In this document: positions 1-6,817 of the stretch, one piece after another
Layout of the letters: each line of letters begins with the position of its first letter
How positions within the stretch are numbered: the stretch's first letter is position 1
Assembly: GCA_041163945.1 (NCBI GenBank)
Contig: JBEAQJ010000029.1
Span: 1-12,281 of the forward strand
From: Roseicyclus sp041163945
GTDB lineage: Bacteria; Pseudomonadota; Alphaproteobacteria; Rhodobacterales; Rhodobacteraceae
Length of the DNA stretch: 12,281 nt
Reading direction: 5' to 3'
Made by a program: the position numbers and the translations under genes
Notes under the pieces: model-generated
What the model was told of the DNA's origin: nothing
Database searches by the model: none
What the model saw: the letters and a program-made list of their open reading frames with translations, nothing else

Positions 1-2
1 AA

Positions 3-350
3 CAAAGCGCCGATCGTTTCAGCCTGCTGATCGAAGCCGGCGTTGCGGTGATCCAGCCCAACGCGGTTTTTGCCGGCGGCATCGGGGCCGCGTTGGCGGC
101 GGCACGGGCTGCGCAGGATGCGGGCTGTCGCGTGTCGCCCGCGGGCGGCTGGGATCTGGTGAACCTGCACTGGATGTGCGGTGCGATGCAGACCGGCGCG
201 GTTGAATTGCACCGCGCGCAGGCCCGCATCTTGCGGCTATTGACCGAACATCCCCCAAGGATGGCCAATGGGATGCTGGCCTTGGGGGATGCGCCGGGCT
301 TTGGGTTGTCACCCGATGAAGACGCGCTGGCGGCATGCCGGACGGGCTAG
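3..350 (+). CDS. Enolase-superfamily protein (mandelate racemase/muconate lactonizing enzyme-like), C-terminal fragment
   Basis: The 5' part lies outside the window. The visible frame gives 115 residues from position 3 to a TAG at 348-350. It resembles the end of the (beta/alpha)7-beta barrel and the C-terminal capping segment of the enolase superfamily. An IQPN...AGGI stretch matches the usual IQPD...GGIT, followed by helix AALAAARAAQDAG. There is a GAVELH segment, and the tail GDAPGFGLSPDED matches the family ending PxxPGLGxxxDED. Members abstract a proton alpha to a carboxylate, using Mg2+. The usual Asp of QPD is Asn here, and the usual PH motif reads SPAGG, so substrate cannot be inferred and chemistry may be altered. 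No partner gene is visible to help. It converges on fadJ and ends about 25 bp before a terminator. The superfamily call is fairly firm; the specific enzyme is unknown. Confidence 0.7.
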   Translation, partial: QSADRFSLLIEAGVAVIQPNAVFAGGIGAALAAARAAQDAGCRVSPAGGWDLVNLHWMCGAMQTGAVELHRAQARILRLLTEHPPRMANGMLALGDAPGFGLSPDEDALAACRTG

Positions 351-375
351 CGTTTTCGGGACGGCAAACGCCCCG

Positions 376-396
376 AAAAACCCTGGTTTTTCAGGG
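376..396 (-). terminator. Rho-independent terminator for the fadJ transcript
   Basis: Read on the minus strand, CCCTG (396-392), loop AAAAAC and CAGGG (385-381) form a 5-bp GC-rich stem, followed by five T residues (380-376). It begins 30 bp after the fadJ stop codon. The stem is short, but the placement and T-run are typical. It shares 392-396 with the opposing plus-strand terminator. Confidence 0.6.
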
Positions 397-413
397 CGCG
401 AACCCTGGATTTT
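390..413 (+). terminator. Rho-independent terminator for the enolase-superfamily gene
   Basis: A stem TTCAGGG (390-396) pairs with CCCTGGA (403-409), with one T-G wobble and a six-base loop CGCGAA. It is followed directly by TTTT at 410-413. It sits 40 bp after the plus-strand stop codon, as expected for an intrinsic terminator. Its left arm (392-396) is also used by the minus-strand terminator. Confidence 0.6.
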
Positions 414-426
414 CCACCCCCGCCGG

Positions 427-2628
427 TCAAGCCGCTTGCGGCTTGGCGGCGAAGCGTCCGTAGAAGCTTTGGCCCTTGTCGGCCATCTCGCGCAACAGGG
501 GCGGGCACGCGAACTTGTCGCCATGCGCGGCGGACAGTTGATCGCAACGTTCGGCCGCGTAAGGGGTGCCCAGCATGTCGAGCCATGAAAACGGGCCCCC
601 CGACCAAGGCGCAAAGCCCCAGCCCAGGATCGCGCCCACATCGCCCTCGCGAATGTCGGTCAGAACGCCTTGTTCCAGCGCGCGCACCGCTTCGAGCGTT
701 TGGATGAACAAAAGCCGGTGTTGCACCGTGACCAGGTCGGGTTGTCGCGCCGCCAGCGGGTAACGCGCGGCCAAACCCGGCCACAGCCCCAGCCGTTTGC
801 CGCTGTCGTCATAGGCGTAGAACCCGGCCTTGGCCTTGCGCCCCATCCGGCCTTGATCCGCCAGCCAGAACATCACCGCGTCGACCGCGTCGTCGGGGTA
901 TGCCTCGCCCATCGCGGCCTTGGTGGCCCGCGCGATCTTGACCCCCAGATCGATCGATGTCTCGTCAACCAGTTGCAGCGGCCCCAAGGGCATGCCCACA
1001 AGCTTGGCCGCGTTCTCGATCAGCGCAGGCGCCACCCCTTCGGACACCATGCGGATGCCCTCGTTGATATAGGGGATGATGCAGCGATTGGCGTAAAAGA
1101 ACCGCGCATCATTGACCACGATGGGCGTCTTGCGGATCTGGCGCACAAAATCCAGCGCCTTGGCCACGGCCCGGTCGCCGGTTTTGGCACCGCGGATGAT
1201 TTCCACCAGCGCCATCTTGTCGACAGGGCTGAAGAAATGGATGCCGATGAACTGGTCGGGCCGGTCGCTGGCCTTGGCCAGTTCGCCGATGGGCAGGGTC
1301 GAGGTGTTGGTGGCGAAAATGCACTCTGGCCCCACGGCGGCCAGAACCTCACGCGTGACCTTGGCCTTGATGGCCGGATCTTCGAACACGGCCTCCACGA
1401 TCAGGTCGCAGCCGGCCAACGCCCTATGTTCGGTGGTGGGGTGAATGCGCCCCAGCACGTCGGCCTTCTTGTCGGCGGTGATCTTGCCGCGCTTCATCGC
1501 CTTGTCGAGCAACCCCTCGGCATGGGCGCGGCCGCGGTCGGCGGCGTCTTGGCTGGCATCGATCAGCACCACATCGATGCCCGCGTTGGCACTGACATAG
1601 GCGATGCCGGCCCCCATCATGCCCGCCCCGATCACGCCCAGCTTGGTCACTTTCTGATCGGGCAGGGCCGGGCGGTTGGCCCCTTTTTCAAGCGCTTCCT
1701 TGTTCAAGAACAGCGACCGGATCATCGCGCTGGAGGATGGGTTCATCAGGATATGGGTGAACCAGCGGGCCTCGATCTTGAGCGCGGTGTCGAAATCCAC
1801 CAGCGCGCCTTCGTAGACCGCCGACAACAGCGCCTTGGCCGCCGGATAAACCCCCTTGGTCTTGCCATGAACCATGGCACTGGCCCCGACAAAGGTCATG
1901 AAACCTGCTGGGTGATAGGGGGCGCCACCGGGCATTTTCCAGCCCTTCTGGTCCCATGGCTTGACGATGTCGGCATCTTTTGCCGACAGGACCCAGTCCT
2001 TGGCACGTGCCAAAAGCTGATCGGGGGGCACGATATCGTCGATCAACTGTGCCGCCTTGGCGGATTTGGGGTCGAGCATCTTGCCCTCGAGCAACACCGG
2101 GGCCGCCGCCATCGCGCCCACCATGCGGCTGTAGCGCGTGGTTCCCCCCCCGCCCGGAAACAACCCCACCAGAATTTCGGGCAGGCCGATCTTGGCCTTT
2201 GGGTTGTCGGCCATGAAGCGGCGATGGCAGGCCAGCGCGATCTCGGTTCCGATGCCCGCGCAGGTGCCCGTGATCGCCACCGCGACCGGCTTGCCGCCCG
2301 TGTTGGTCTTTGGCGCCATCCCGGCGCGTTCCAGTTTGCGCAAGACGCGGTGCCCGCCCATGGTGAAATCGAACAGCGCCTGCGCCGGGTCGTCGCCCGC
2401 CGCGGCCGCGATATGGGCCAGCGTGTTCAGATCCATGCCGCCCGCGAAGCTGTCTTTGCCCGAGGTCAGAACGATCCCCTTGACGGCGGGATCGGCCAGC
2501 GCGTCGTCGATCAGCCGATCGAACAGCCCATAGGCATCGCGCGTCAGCACATTCATCGAGCGCCCCGGGACGTTCCAGGTGATGACGGCCACGCCATCGG
2601 CGTCGGTTTTCATGGTGAAGTCAGTCAT
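427..2628 (-). CDS. fadJ: Enoyl-CoA hydratase/3-hydroxyacyl-CoA dehydrogenase (FadJ/FadB alpha-type multifunctional enzyme)
   Basis: This 733-residue cytoplasmic protein carries the second and third steps of fatty-acid beta-oxidation: hydration of trans-2-enoyl-CoA and NAD-dependent oxidation of 3-hydroxyacyl-CoA. Residues 1-200 are a crotonase domain, with Glu129 (GIGTE) and Glu151 (GLPE) at the positions of the two FadB catalytic glutamates, and AGGMDL at 62-67 near the oxyanion site. A Rossmann motif GVIGAGMMGAGIA (331-343) starts the dehydrogenase domain. His464 in GIHFFSP is the expected catalytic His, with NTSTLPIGELA just before it. Residues from about 508 are the paired C-terminal 3HCDH domains, ending with GFAPWSGGPFSWLD. 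The hydratase loop reads TCAGIGTE instead of the usual ALGGGLE. The ATG has GGGGAG upstream with good spacing. It lies 18 bp after fadA and is last in the GST-fadA-fadJ operon. FadB and FadJ are hard to separate on sequence alone; fadJ is the usual label in this group. Confidence 0.93.
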   Translation of the reverse strand: MTDFTMKTDADGVAVITWNVPGRSMNVLTRDAYGLFDRLIDDALADPAVKGIVLTSGKDSFAGGMDLNTLAHIAAAAGDDPAQALFDFTMGGHRVLRKLERAGMAPKTNTGGKPVAVAITGTCAGIGTEIALACHRRFMADNPKAKIGLPEILVGLFPGGGGTTRYSRMVGAMAAAPVLLEGKMLDPKSAKAAQLIDDIVPPDQLLARAKDWVLSAKDADIVKPWDQKGWKMPGGAPYHPAGFMTFVGASAMVHGKTKGVYPAAKALLSAVYEGALVDFDTALKIEARWFTHILMNPSSSAMIRSLFLNKEALEKGANRPALPDQKVTKLGVIGAGMMGAGIAYVSANAGIDVVLIDASQDAADRGRAHAEGLLDKAMKRGKITADKKADVLGRIHPTTEHRALAGCDLIVEAVFEDPAIKAKVTREVLAAVGPECIFATNTSTLPIGELAKASDRPDQFIGIHFFSPVDKMALVEIIRGAKTGDRAVAKALDFVRQIRKTPIVVNDARFFYANRCIIPYINEGIRMVSEGVAPALIENAAKLVGMPLGPLQLVDETSIDLGVKIARATKAAMGEAYPDDAVDAVMFWLADQGRMGRKAKAGFYAYDDSGKRLGLWPGLAARYPLAARQPDLVTVQHRLLFIQTLEAVRALEQGVLTDIREGDVGAILGWGFAPWSGGPFSWLDMLGTPYAAERCDQLSAAHGDKFACPPLLREMADKGQSFYGRFAAKPQAA

Positions 2629-2646
2629 GGTCGCAATCTCCCCGTT

Positions 2647-3858
2647 TCACAGCCGCTCGATGATGGTGGCCGCCCCCATGCCCGAGGCGACACACAGCGT
2701 CGCCAACCCGGTGCCCTGGCCCGTGCGTTCCAGTTCATCGAGCAGCGTGCCCAGGATCATCGCCCCCGTGGCACCCAAGGGATGGCCCATGGCGATCGCG
2801 CCGCCGTTCACATTCACCCGCGCCGGATCGACCTCGAACGCCTGCAGGAACCGCAGCACCACGGCCGAAAACGCCTCGTTCACCTCGAACAGGTCGATGT
2901 CCGACATCGCCATGCCGCTGTCGGCAAGGATTTTCTCGGTGACCGGAACGGGGCCCGTCAGCATGATGGTGGGGTCGGTGCCGATCTTGGCGGTGGCGCG
3001 GATGCGGGCGCGGGGTGTCAACCCATGGGCCTGACCGAAAGCCGCATTGCCGATCAACAGCGCGGCTGCCCCATCGACGATGCCGCTGGAATTGCCCGCG
3101 TGGTGGATGTGGTTGATCCGTTCCAGATGCGGGTATTTCATCAGCGCGATCTGATCGAAGCCGGGCATCATTTCGCCCATGTCCCGAAACGCGGGCTTGA
3201 GGGCGGAAAGCGTTTCCAGATCGGTGCTGGGGCGCATGTATTCGTCATGGTCCAGAATGGTCAGCCCGTTGATATCGGTCACCGGCACGACGGATTTCGA
3301 AAACCGCCCCTCGGCCCAGGCCCGCGCGGCCCGCGCCTGGCTTTCGACGGCCAGCGCATCGGCTTGTGCCCGCGAAAACCCGTATTCGGTGGCGATGATG
3401 TCGGCGCTGATGCCTTGCGGCACGAAATAGCTGTCCATGGCGATGGCCGGATCGACGGCGATGGCCGCGCCGTCGCTGCCCATCGCCACGCGGCTCATCA
3501 TTTCGACGCCCCCCGCGATATAGGCCGCACCCGCCCCGCCCCGGACCTGGTTGGCCGCAAGGTTCACCGCCTCAAGCCCGCTGGCGCAAAACCGGTTGAT
3601 GGACAGACCCGGAATGCGTTGATCCAGATCCGAGGCCAAAACCGCCGTGCGCGCCAGGCAGCCGCCCTGTTCCATGACTTGCGTGACATTGCCCCAGATC
3701 ACATCCTCGACCGCATGGCCCGTCAGATCGTTGCGATCCTTGAGCGCGTTCAACATCACGGCGGACAGTCGCGCAGCGGTCACTTCGTGGAGCGCGCCAT
3801 CCGCGCGGCCCTTGCCGCGGGGCGAACGGATCGCGTCGTAGATGTAGGCATCGGTCAT
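2647..3858 (-). CDS. fadA: Acetyl-CoA acyltransferase (thiolase)
   Basis: This is a full-length, 403-residue thiolase of the normal size for the family. It cleaves 3-ketoacyl-CoA with CoA to give acetyl-CoA and the shortened acyl-CoA, completing the cycle begun by the dehydrogenase and FadJ. The nucleophilic Cys91 is in NRFCASGLEAV. Further signatures are HAGNSSGIVDGAAA (253-266), NEAF (327-330), His359 in GGAIAMGHPLGATGA, and the acid-base Cys389 in LCVASGMGAA. All catalytic residues are present. The ATG is preceded by GGAG at suitable spacing, located within the 13-bp gap after the GST stop. The adjacent fadJ suggests the two act as the beta and alpha subunits of a trifunctional complex, as FadA and FadB do in E. 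coli. A biosynthetic acetoacetyl-CoA thiolase (PhaA type) is the main alternative, but context favours degradation. Confidence 0.93.
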   Translation of the reverse strand: MTDAYIYDAIRSPRGKGRADGALHEVTAARLSAVMLNALKDRNDLTGHAVEDVIWGNVTQVMEQGGCLARTAVLASDLDQRIPGLSINRFCASGLEAVNLAANQVRGGAGAAYIAGGVEMMSRVAMGSDGAAIAVDPAIAMDSYFVPQGISADIIATEYGFSRAQADALAVESQARAARAWAEGRFSKSVVPVTDINGLTILDHDEYMRPSTDLETLSALKPAFRDMGEMMPGFDQIALMKYPHLERINHIHHAGNSSGIVDGAAALLIGNAAFGQAHGLTPRARIRATAKIGTDPTIMLTGPVPVTEKILADSGMAMSDIDLFEVNEAFSAVVLRFLQAFEVDPARVNVNGGAIAMGHPLGATGAMILGTLLDELERTGQGTGLATLCVASGMGAATIIERL

Positions 3859-3871
3859 CGGTCGTCTCCGG

Positions 3872-4507
3872 TCAGGCGGCGGGATAGGCCCGCGTCATCA
3901 GATCATAGGGATGGGCCCAGCCGGGCTGGGCGGCGATGCGGTCAAGCCAGGCATCGATCGCCGGGTATTCGGCGCGATCAAAGGTGAAGGGCTCGGGGTA
4001 GAACAGATAGCCGCAACACGACAGATCGGCACAGGTCACGCTGTCGCCCACCAGCCAATCGCGCGTCGTCAGCACTTGTTCGAGCACTGACAATGCCCCC
4101 TTGAGCCGCCCCGACAGATAATCCACCGCACCGGCCGGGCGCTTGTCCTCGGGCAGGAAATTCATCAAGAACCGCAAGGGGCCGGCCTGACCGGACACCT
4201 TTTGATTGTCAAAGATCGTCCAGCGCAGGATTTCGCGGCGCGTGGCAGGCGATCCATCGCCGCACAGCGCGCCGGTTTCATCCATGATCCAATCCTGTAT
4301 GACGCCCGATTGCGTCAGGATCAGCCCATCGGCATCAAGCACCGGCACCTCGCCCATGGGGTTGAGCGCGCGGAACGCGGCACTGCGGGTTTCACCGGCA
4401 AAGAAATCGACATGGCGCGCCGTCCATGGAATCCCGGCCAGGGTCAGGGCGATGGCGGCCTTGTAGGCATTTCCGGATTCGCCGAAGCAATAAAGGGTGT
4501 TGGTCAT
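3872..4507 (-). CDS. Glutathione S-transferase family protein
   Basis: This 211-residue protein has GST size and order. An N-terminal thioredoxin-like domain (1 to about 80) starts LYCFGESGNAYKAAIAL and contains NPMGEVPVLDADG with the cis-proline (Pro55). LTQSGVI follows, where Ser67 corresponds to the residue that binds the gamma-glutamyl group of glutathione. An all-helical C-terminal domain (about 90-205) includes VGDSVTCADLSCCGYLFY, the usual N-capping region of the hydrophobic core. The first-domain active site has Ser11 and Asn13 rather than an obvious Tyr. It is the first gene of the operon with fadA and fadJ, with only 13 bp to fadA, and has a strong GGGAGA ribosome site. A role in beta-oxidation is suggested only by this position: it might handle an acyl-CoA-derived electrophile or act as a thiol lyase. 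The substrate is unknown. Confidence 0.88.
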   Translation of the reverse strand: MTNTLYCFGESGNAYKAAIALTLAGIPWTARHVDFFAGETRSAAFRALNPMGEVPVLDADGLILTQSGVIQDWIMDETGALCGDGSPATRREILRWTIFDNQKVSGQAGPLRFLMNFLPEDKRPAGAVDYLSGRLKGALSVLEQVLTTRDWLVGDSVTCADLSCCGYLFYPEPFTFDRAEYPAIDAWLDRIAAQPGWAHPYDLMTRAYPAA

Positions 4508-4589
4508 CGCGGTCTCCCGGCGGTTGCGCCTTTGGCTGGGGTGTGTTGCGTATTCTTGGAACGATGAAGGCTCATGACGATTTGTTCAG

Positions 4590-4614
4590 CGCGCCCCGGC
4601 ATGGTGCCGGCGCG
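4590..4614. repeat. Strong GC-rich inverted repeat upstream of GST
   Basis: CCGGCA (4596-4601) and TGCCGG (4605-4610) form a perfect six-base stem around TGG. It is extended by CGCG (4590-4593) against CGCG (4611-4614) with a CC bulge. There is no T-run on either side, so it is not a standard intrinsic terminator. It could be an operator, an mRNA leader structure for GST, or part of a transcript end. Confidence 0.45.
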
Positions 4615-4670
4615 ATACACGCTGGCGAACCGATGACCGCGAAAGGTGAAGGGGTCCAGCCCTCTTGCTG

Positions 4671-4687
4671 CATCTTTCCGAAAATAC
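4671..4687 (-). repeat. Copy 1 of an intergenic motif (GTATTTTC + AAAGATG)
   Basis: On the minus strand, GTATTTTC (4687-4680), then GG, then AAAGATG (4677-4671). The same two blocks recur at 8488-8507 on the plus strand with a 5-base spacer. I associate this motif, from memory, with gene ends in Rhodobacteraceae genomes. Here it lies about 300 bp past the dehydrogenase stop. Confidence 0.5.
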
Positions 4688-4874
4688 GCCGCCCGAACAT
4701 GGCCCATGTGAGACCGTGCCGGGGTGGGAAGCAGCGGTTGCGCGCCGCCAGTTCCGGCCGCCCGACCAAACGCGGATGCGGCGATACGCGGCCGATGTGT
4801 CCGATGATAGCGCAGTCCCCGCGCGGCCGCGCGCAGGGTGTCGGCGCCTGACGGGGTGATCTGTTTCCGCGCAT

Positions 4875-4896
4875 CCCGCCGCGCCCGTCCGGCGGG
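4875..4896 (-). terminator. Possible terminator hairpin after the acyl-CoA dehydrogenase
   Basis: CCCGCCG (4875-4881) and CGGCGGG (4890-4896) form a perfect 7-bp stem with an 8-base loop, about 90 bp downstream of the dehydrogenase stop on the minus strand. On that strand no T-run follows. On the plus strand GTTTG follows, but no plus-strand gene lies upstream. It may be a transcript-stabilising hairpin or a weak or Rho-assisted terminator. Confidence 0.3.
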
Positions 4897-4987
4897 GTTT
4901 GTGCGCAGCGGCGGCGATCGGCGTGATCGGTTCGGTTCTTGCGATCGGGCATTGCGTCCCTTGTGTCGGTTCGGGCTCTGGCCCGGC

Positions 4988-6763
4988 CTAGAAATTCGCG
5001 GCATCGAGCGCCATGACCGGTTCTGCACCGGACTGGATGCGCGCCAGATGTGTGGCCGTCATCGGCAATTGCCGGCTCATATAGAACCGTGCCGTGGCCA
5101 GCTTGGTCTGGTGAAACACCGGGTCGTCCGTGCCGGCCGCAAGCGCATCTTGCGAGGCCCGCGCCATCCGCGCCCACATCAGCCCAAGGCAGACATGACC
5201 GAACAGGTGCATGAAATCATAGCTGCCCGAAAGCGCGGCATTGGGGTTCTTTCCGGCCTCGGCTATGAAATACAGCGCCGCCGATTGCAGGTCTTTCGAG
5301 GCGCGCTTGAGCGGATCGACAAAGCCCGCCATCCCGTCAACGGCGGCATTGTCTTGGCAGAACCGCTTGACCAGATCGAAGAAGGCCATGATGTGCGCCC
5401 CGCCGTCCTGGGCCAGTTTGCGGCCCACCAGATCCAGCGCCTGCACGCCGTTGGCGCCTTCGTAGATCATGGCGATCCTGGCATCGCGGGTGTATTGCGA
5501 CATGCCCCATTCTTCGATGTAGCCGTGGCCGCCATAGACCTGCTGGGCCTGCACGGTCATCTCGTAGCCCTTGTCGGTCAGGAAGCCCTTGATCACAGGT
5601 GTCATCAGCGACACCAGCCCGTCGGCGTCGCGATCGCCCTTGCGATGGGCGGCATCGATCAGCGTGGCCCCCCAGAGCAAAAAGGCCCGCGCGCCTTCGG
5701 TAAAGCTTTTCTGTTCCATCAGGTTGCGGCGGATGTCGGGGTGCACGATCAACGGATCGGCCGGCCCGTCGGGGTTTCTGATCCCCGTCACATCGCGCCC
5801 CTGCAGCCGATCGCGGGCATAGGCGCGCGCGTTCTGAAACGCGATTTCGGCCTGTGCCAGCCCTTGCATGCCGACGCCCAGGCGGGCCTCGTTCATCATG
5901 GTGAACATGGCGCGCATGCCCTTGTGTTCTTCGCCCAACAGGTAGCCCGTGGCGCCGTCGTAATTCATCACGCAGGTGGCATTGCCATGGATGCCCATCT
6001 TTTCCTCGATCTTGCCGCAAGACACGCCGTTGCGCGCCCCAAGGCTGCCGTCGGACTTGACCAGAAACTTGGGCACGATGAACAGCGACACGCCCTTGAT
6101 GCCGTCGGGGCCGCCGGGAATTTTCGCCAAGACCAGGTGAATGATGTTTTCGGCCAGGTCATGTTCACCGGCCGAAATAAAGATCTTTTGCCCCGTTACC
6201 TTGTAGCTGCCATCGGCCTGCGGTTCGGCGCGGGTGCGCATCAGCCCCAGATCGGTGCCACAATGGGGTTCGGTCAGGTTCATGGTGCCGGTCCAGTCGC
6301 AGCTGACCATCTTGTGCAGATAGGTTGCCTTTTGCGCGTCGGTTCCGTGGGCCAGGATGGTCGAGGCCGCCCCATGCGTCAGCCCCTGGTACATGGTGAA
6401 GGCCTGGTTGGCGGATGAAAAGAATTCGCCCACCGCCGTGCCCATCAGATAAGGCATGCCCTGGCCGCCGAAAGCTTCGGGCATGTCGATGCCGGGCCAG
6501 CCGCCGGTTTTCATCTGCGCAAAGGCTTGCTTGAAGCCGGGCGGGGTATAAACGACGCCGTTTTCCATCCGGCAGCCCACCCGGTCGCCCACCGGGTTGA
6601 GCGGGGCCAGAACCTCGGCCGCGATCTTTCCCGCCTCCTCCAGAACGGCTTGGGTGAAGCCCGGTTCCAGATCGCCATAGCCCGGAACATCGCTGCCGGT
6701 GATGGCAAGCACATCATGCAGGATAAACTGAATGTCCTTGGTCGGGGCGGTATAGCTGGGCAT
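4988..6763 (-). CDS. Acyl-CoA dehydrogenase, long (DmdC-like) subfamily
   Basis: This 591-residue flavoprotein belongs to the long acyl-CoA dehydrogenase subfamily with an extra C-terminal domain; classic members have about 380 residues. It oxidises acyl-CoA to trans-2-enoyl-CoA, reducing FAD, the first step of beta-oxidation. An N-terminal helical segment (YTAPTKDIQFILHDVL) precedes the usual domains. The FAD/substrate middle domain has MNLTEPHCGTDLGLMRT (161-177) and GQKIFISAGEHD (191-202). QVYGGHGYIEEWG (408-420) and MIYEGANGVQALDL (432-445) lie in the C-terminal catalytic domain. Glu435 in YEG is the expected catalytic base and, as I recall, has the same number in Ruegeria DmdC. The ATG has GGAG seven bases upstream. 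It follows merR by 54 bp, so the two are probably cotranscribed. No other dmd gene is present, so a general fatty acyl-CoA substrate is more likely than methylmercaptopropionyl-CoA. Confidence 0.92.
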   Translation of the reverse strand: MPSYTAPTKDIQFILHDVLAITGSDVPGYGDLEPGFTQAVLEEAGKIAAEVLAPLNPVGDRVGCRMENGVVYTPPGFKQAFAQMKTGGWPGIDMPEAFGGQGMPYLMGTAVGEFFSSANQAFTMYQGLTHGAASTILAHGTDAQKATYLHKMVSCDWTGTMNLTEPHCGTDLGLMRTRAEPQADGSYKVTGQKIFISAGEHDLAENIIHLVLAKIPGGPDGIKGVSLFIVPKFLVKSDGSLGARNGVSCGKIEEKMGIHGNATCVMNYDGATGYLLGEEHKGMRAMFTMMNEARLGVGMQGLAQAEIAFQNARAYARDRLQGRDVTGIRNPDGPADPLIVHPDIRRNLMEQKSFTEGARAFLLWGATLIDAAHRKGDRDADGLVSLMTPVIKGFLTDKGYEMTVQAQQVYGGHGYIEEWGMSQYTRDARIAMIYEGANGVQALDLVGRKLAQDGGAHIMAFFDLVKRFCQDNAAVDGMAGFVDPLKRASKDLQSAALYFIAEAGKNPNAALSGSYDFMHLFGHVCLGLMWARMARASQDALAAGTDDPVFHQTKLATARFYMSRQLPMTATHLARIQSGAEPVMALDAANF

Positions 6764-6790
6764 GGGAAAGCTCCGGTATGATCGGGTCGG

Positions 6791-6816
6791 TGCGGTACGG
6801 GTACGGTACGGTTCGG
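6791..6816. repeat. Degenerate TNCGG pentamer repeat in the merR-dehydrogenase spacer
   Basis: Five TNCGG units (TGCGG, TACGG, TACGG, TACGG, TTCGG) occur back to back with a single extra G after the second. They lie in the 54-bp spacer between merR and the acyl-CoA dehydrogenase, upstream of its ribosome site. Function is unknown; a slippage-derived spacer is the simplest reading. Confidence 0.5.
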
Positions 6817-6817
6817 C

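Larger units (their letters stand above)
4508..4987. other. 480-bp gap between the acyl-CoA dehydrogenase and GST genes
   Basis: I find no credible gene here. Open frames on both strands lack recognisable domains and good ribosome sites. The gap must hold the end of the merR-dehydrogenase transcript and probably the promoter of GST-fadA-fadJ. It contains a 22-bp hairpin near the dehydrogenase end (4875-4896), a copy of the GTATTTTC/AAAGATG intergenic motif (4671-4687) and a strong hairpin about 85-105 bp before the GST start (4590-4614). I could not identify a convincing -35/-10 pair for GST. Confidence 0.6.

Noticed and set aside
353..379. Hairpin TTTTCGGG/CCCGAAAA as a bidirectional terminator
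   Set aside because: On both strands the T-run is on the 5' arm and A residues follow the stem, the wrong order for intrinsic termination. The neighbouring CAGGG/CCCTG stems fit better.
670..3987. A 1105-codon open frame on the plus strand, antisense to fadJ and fadA and reaching into GST
   Set aside because: It is antisense to two clear enzymes with intact motifs and crosses their junction. Its composition (rich in His, Arg, Gly, Asp) is the usual shadow of high-GC codon use, and no domain is recognisable.
4564..4851. A possible 95-residue plus-strand protein starting at the ATG at 4564 in the gap
   Set aside because: No proper ribosome site, odd composition, runs through the repeat element and hairpin, no family resemblance.
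4838..6418. A 526-codon plus-strand open frame antisense to the acyl-CoA dehydrogenase
   Set aside because: Same shadow composition and no recognisable domain; the minus-strand gene explains the coding signal.
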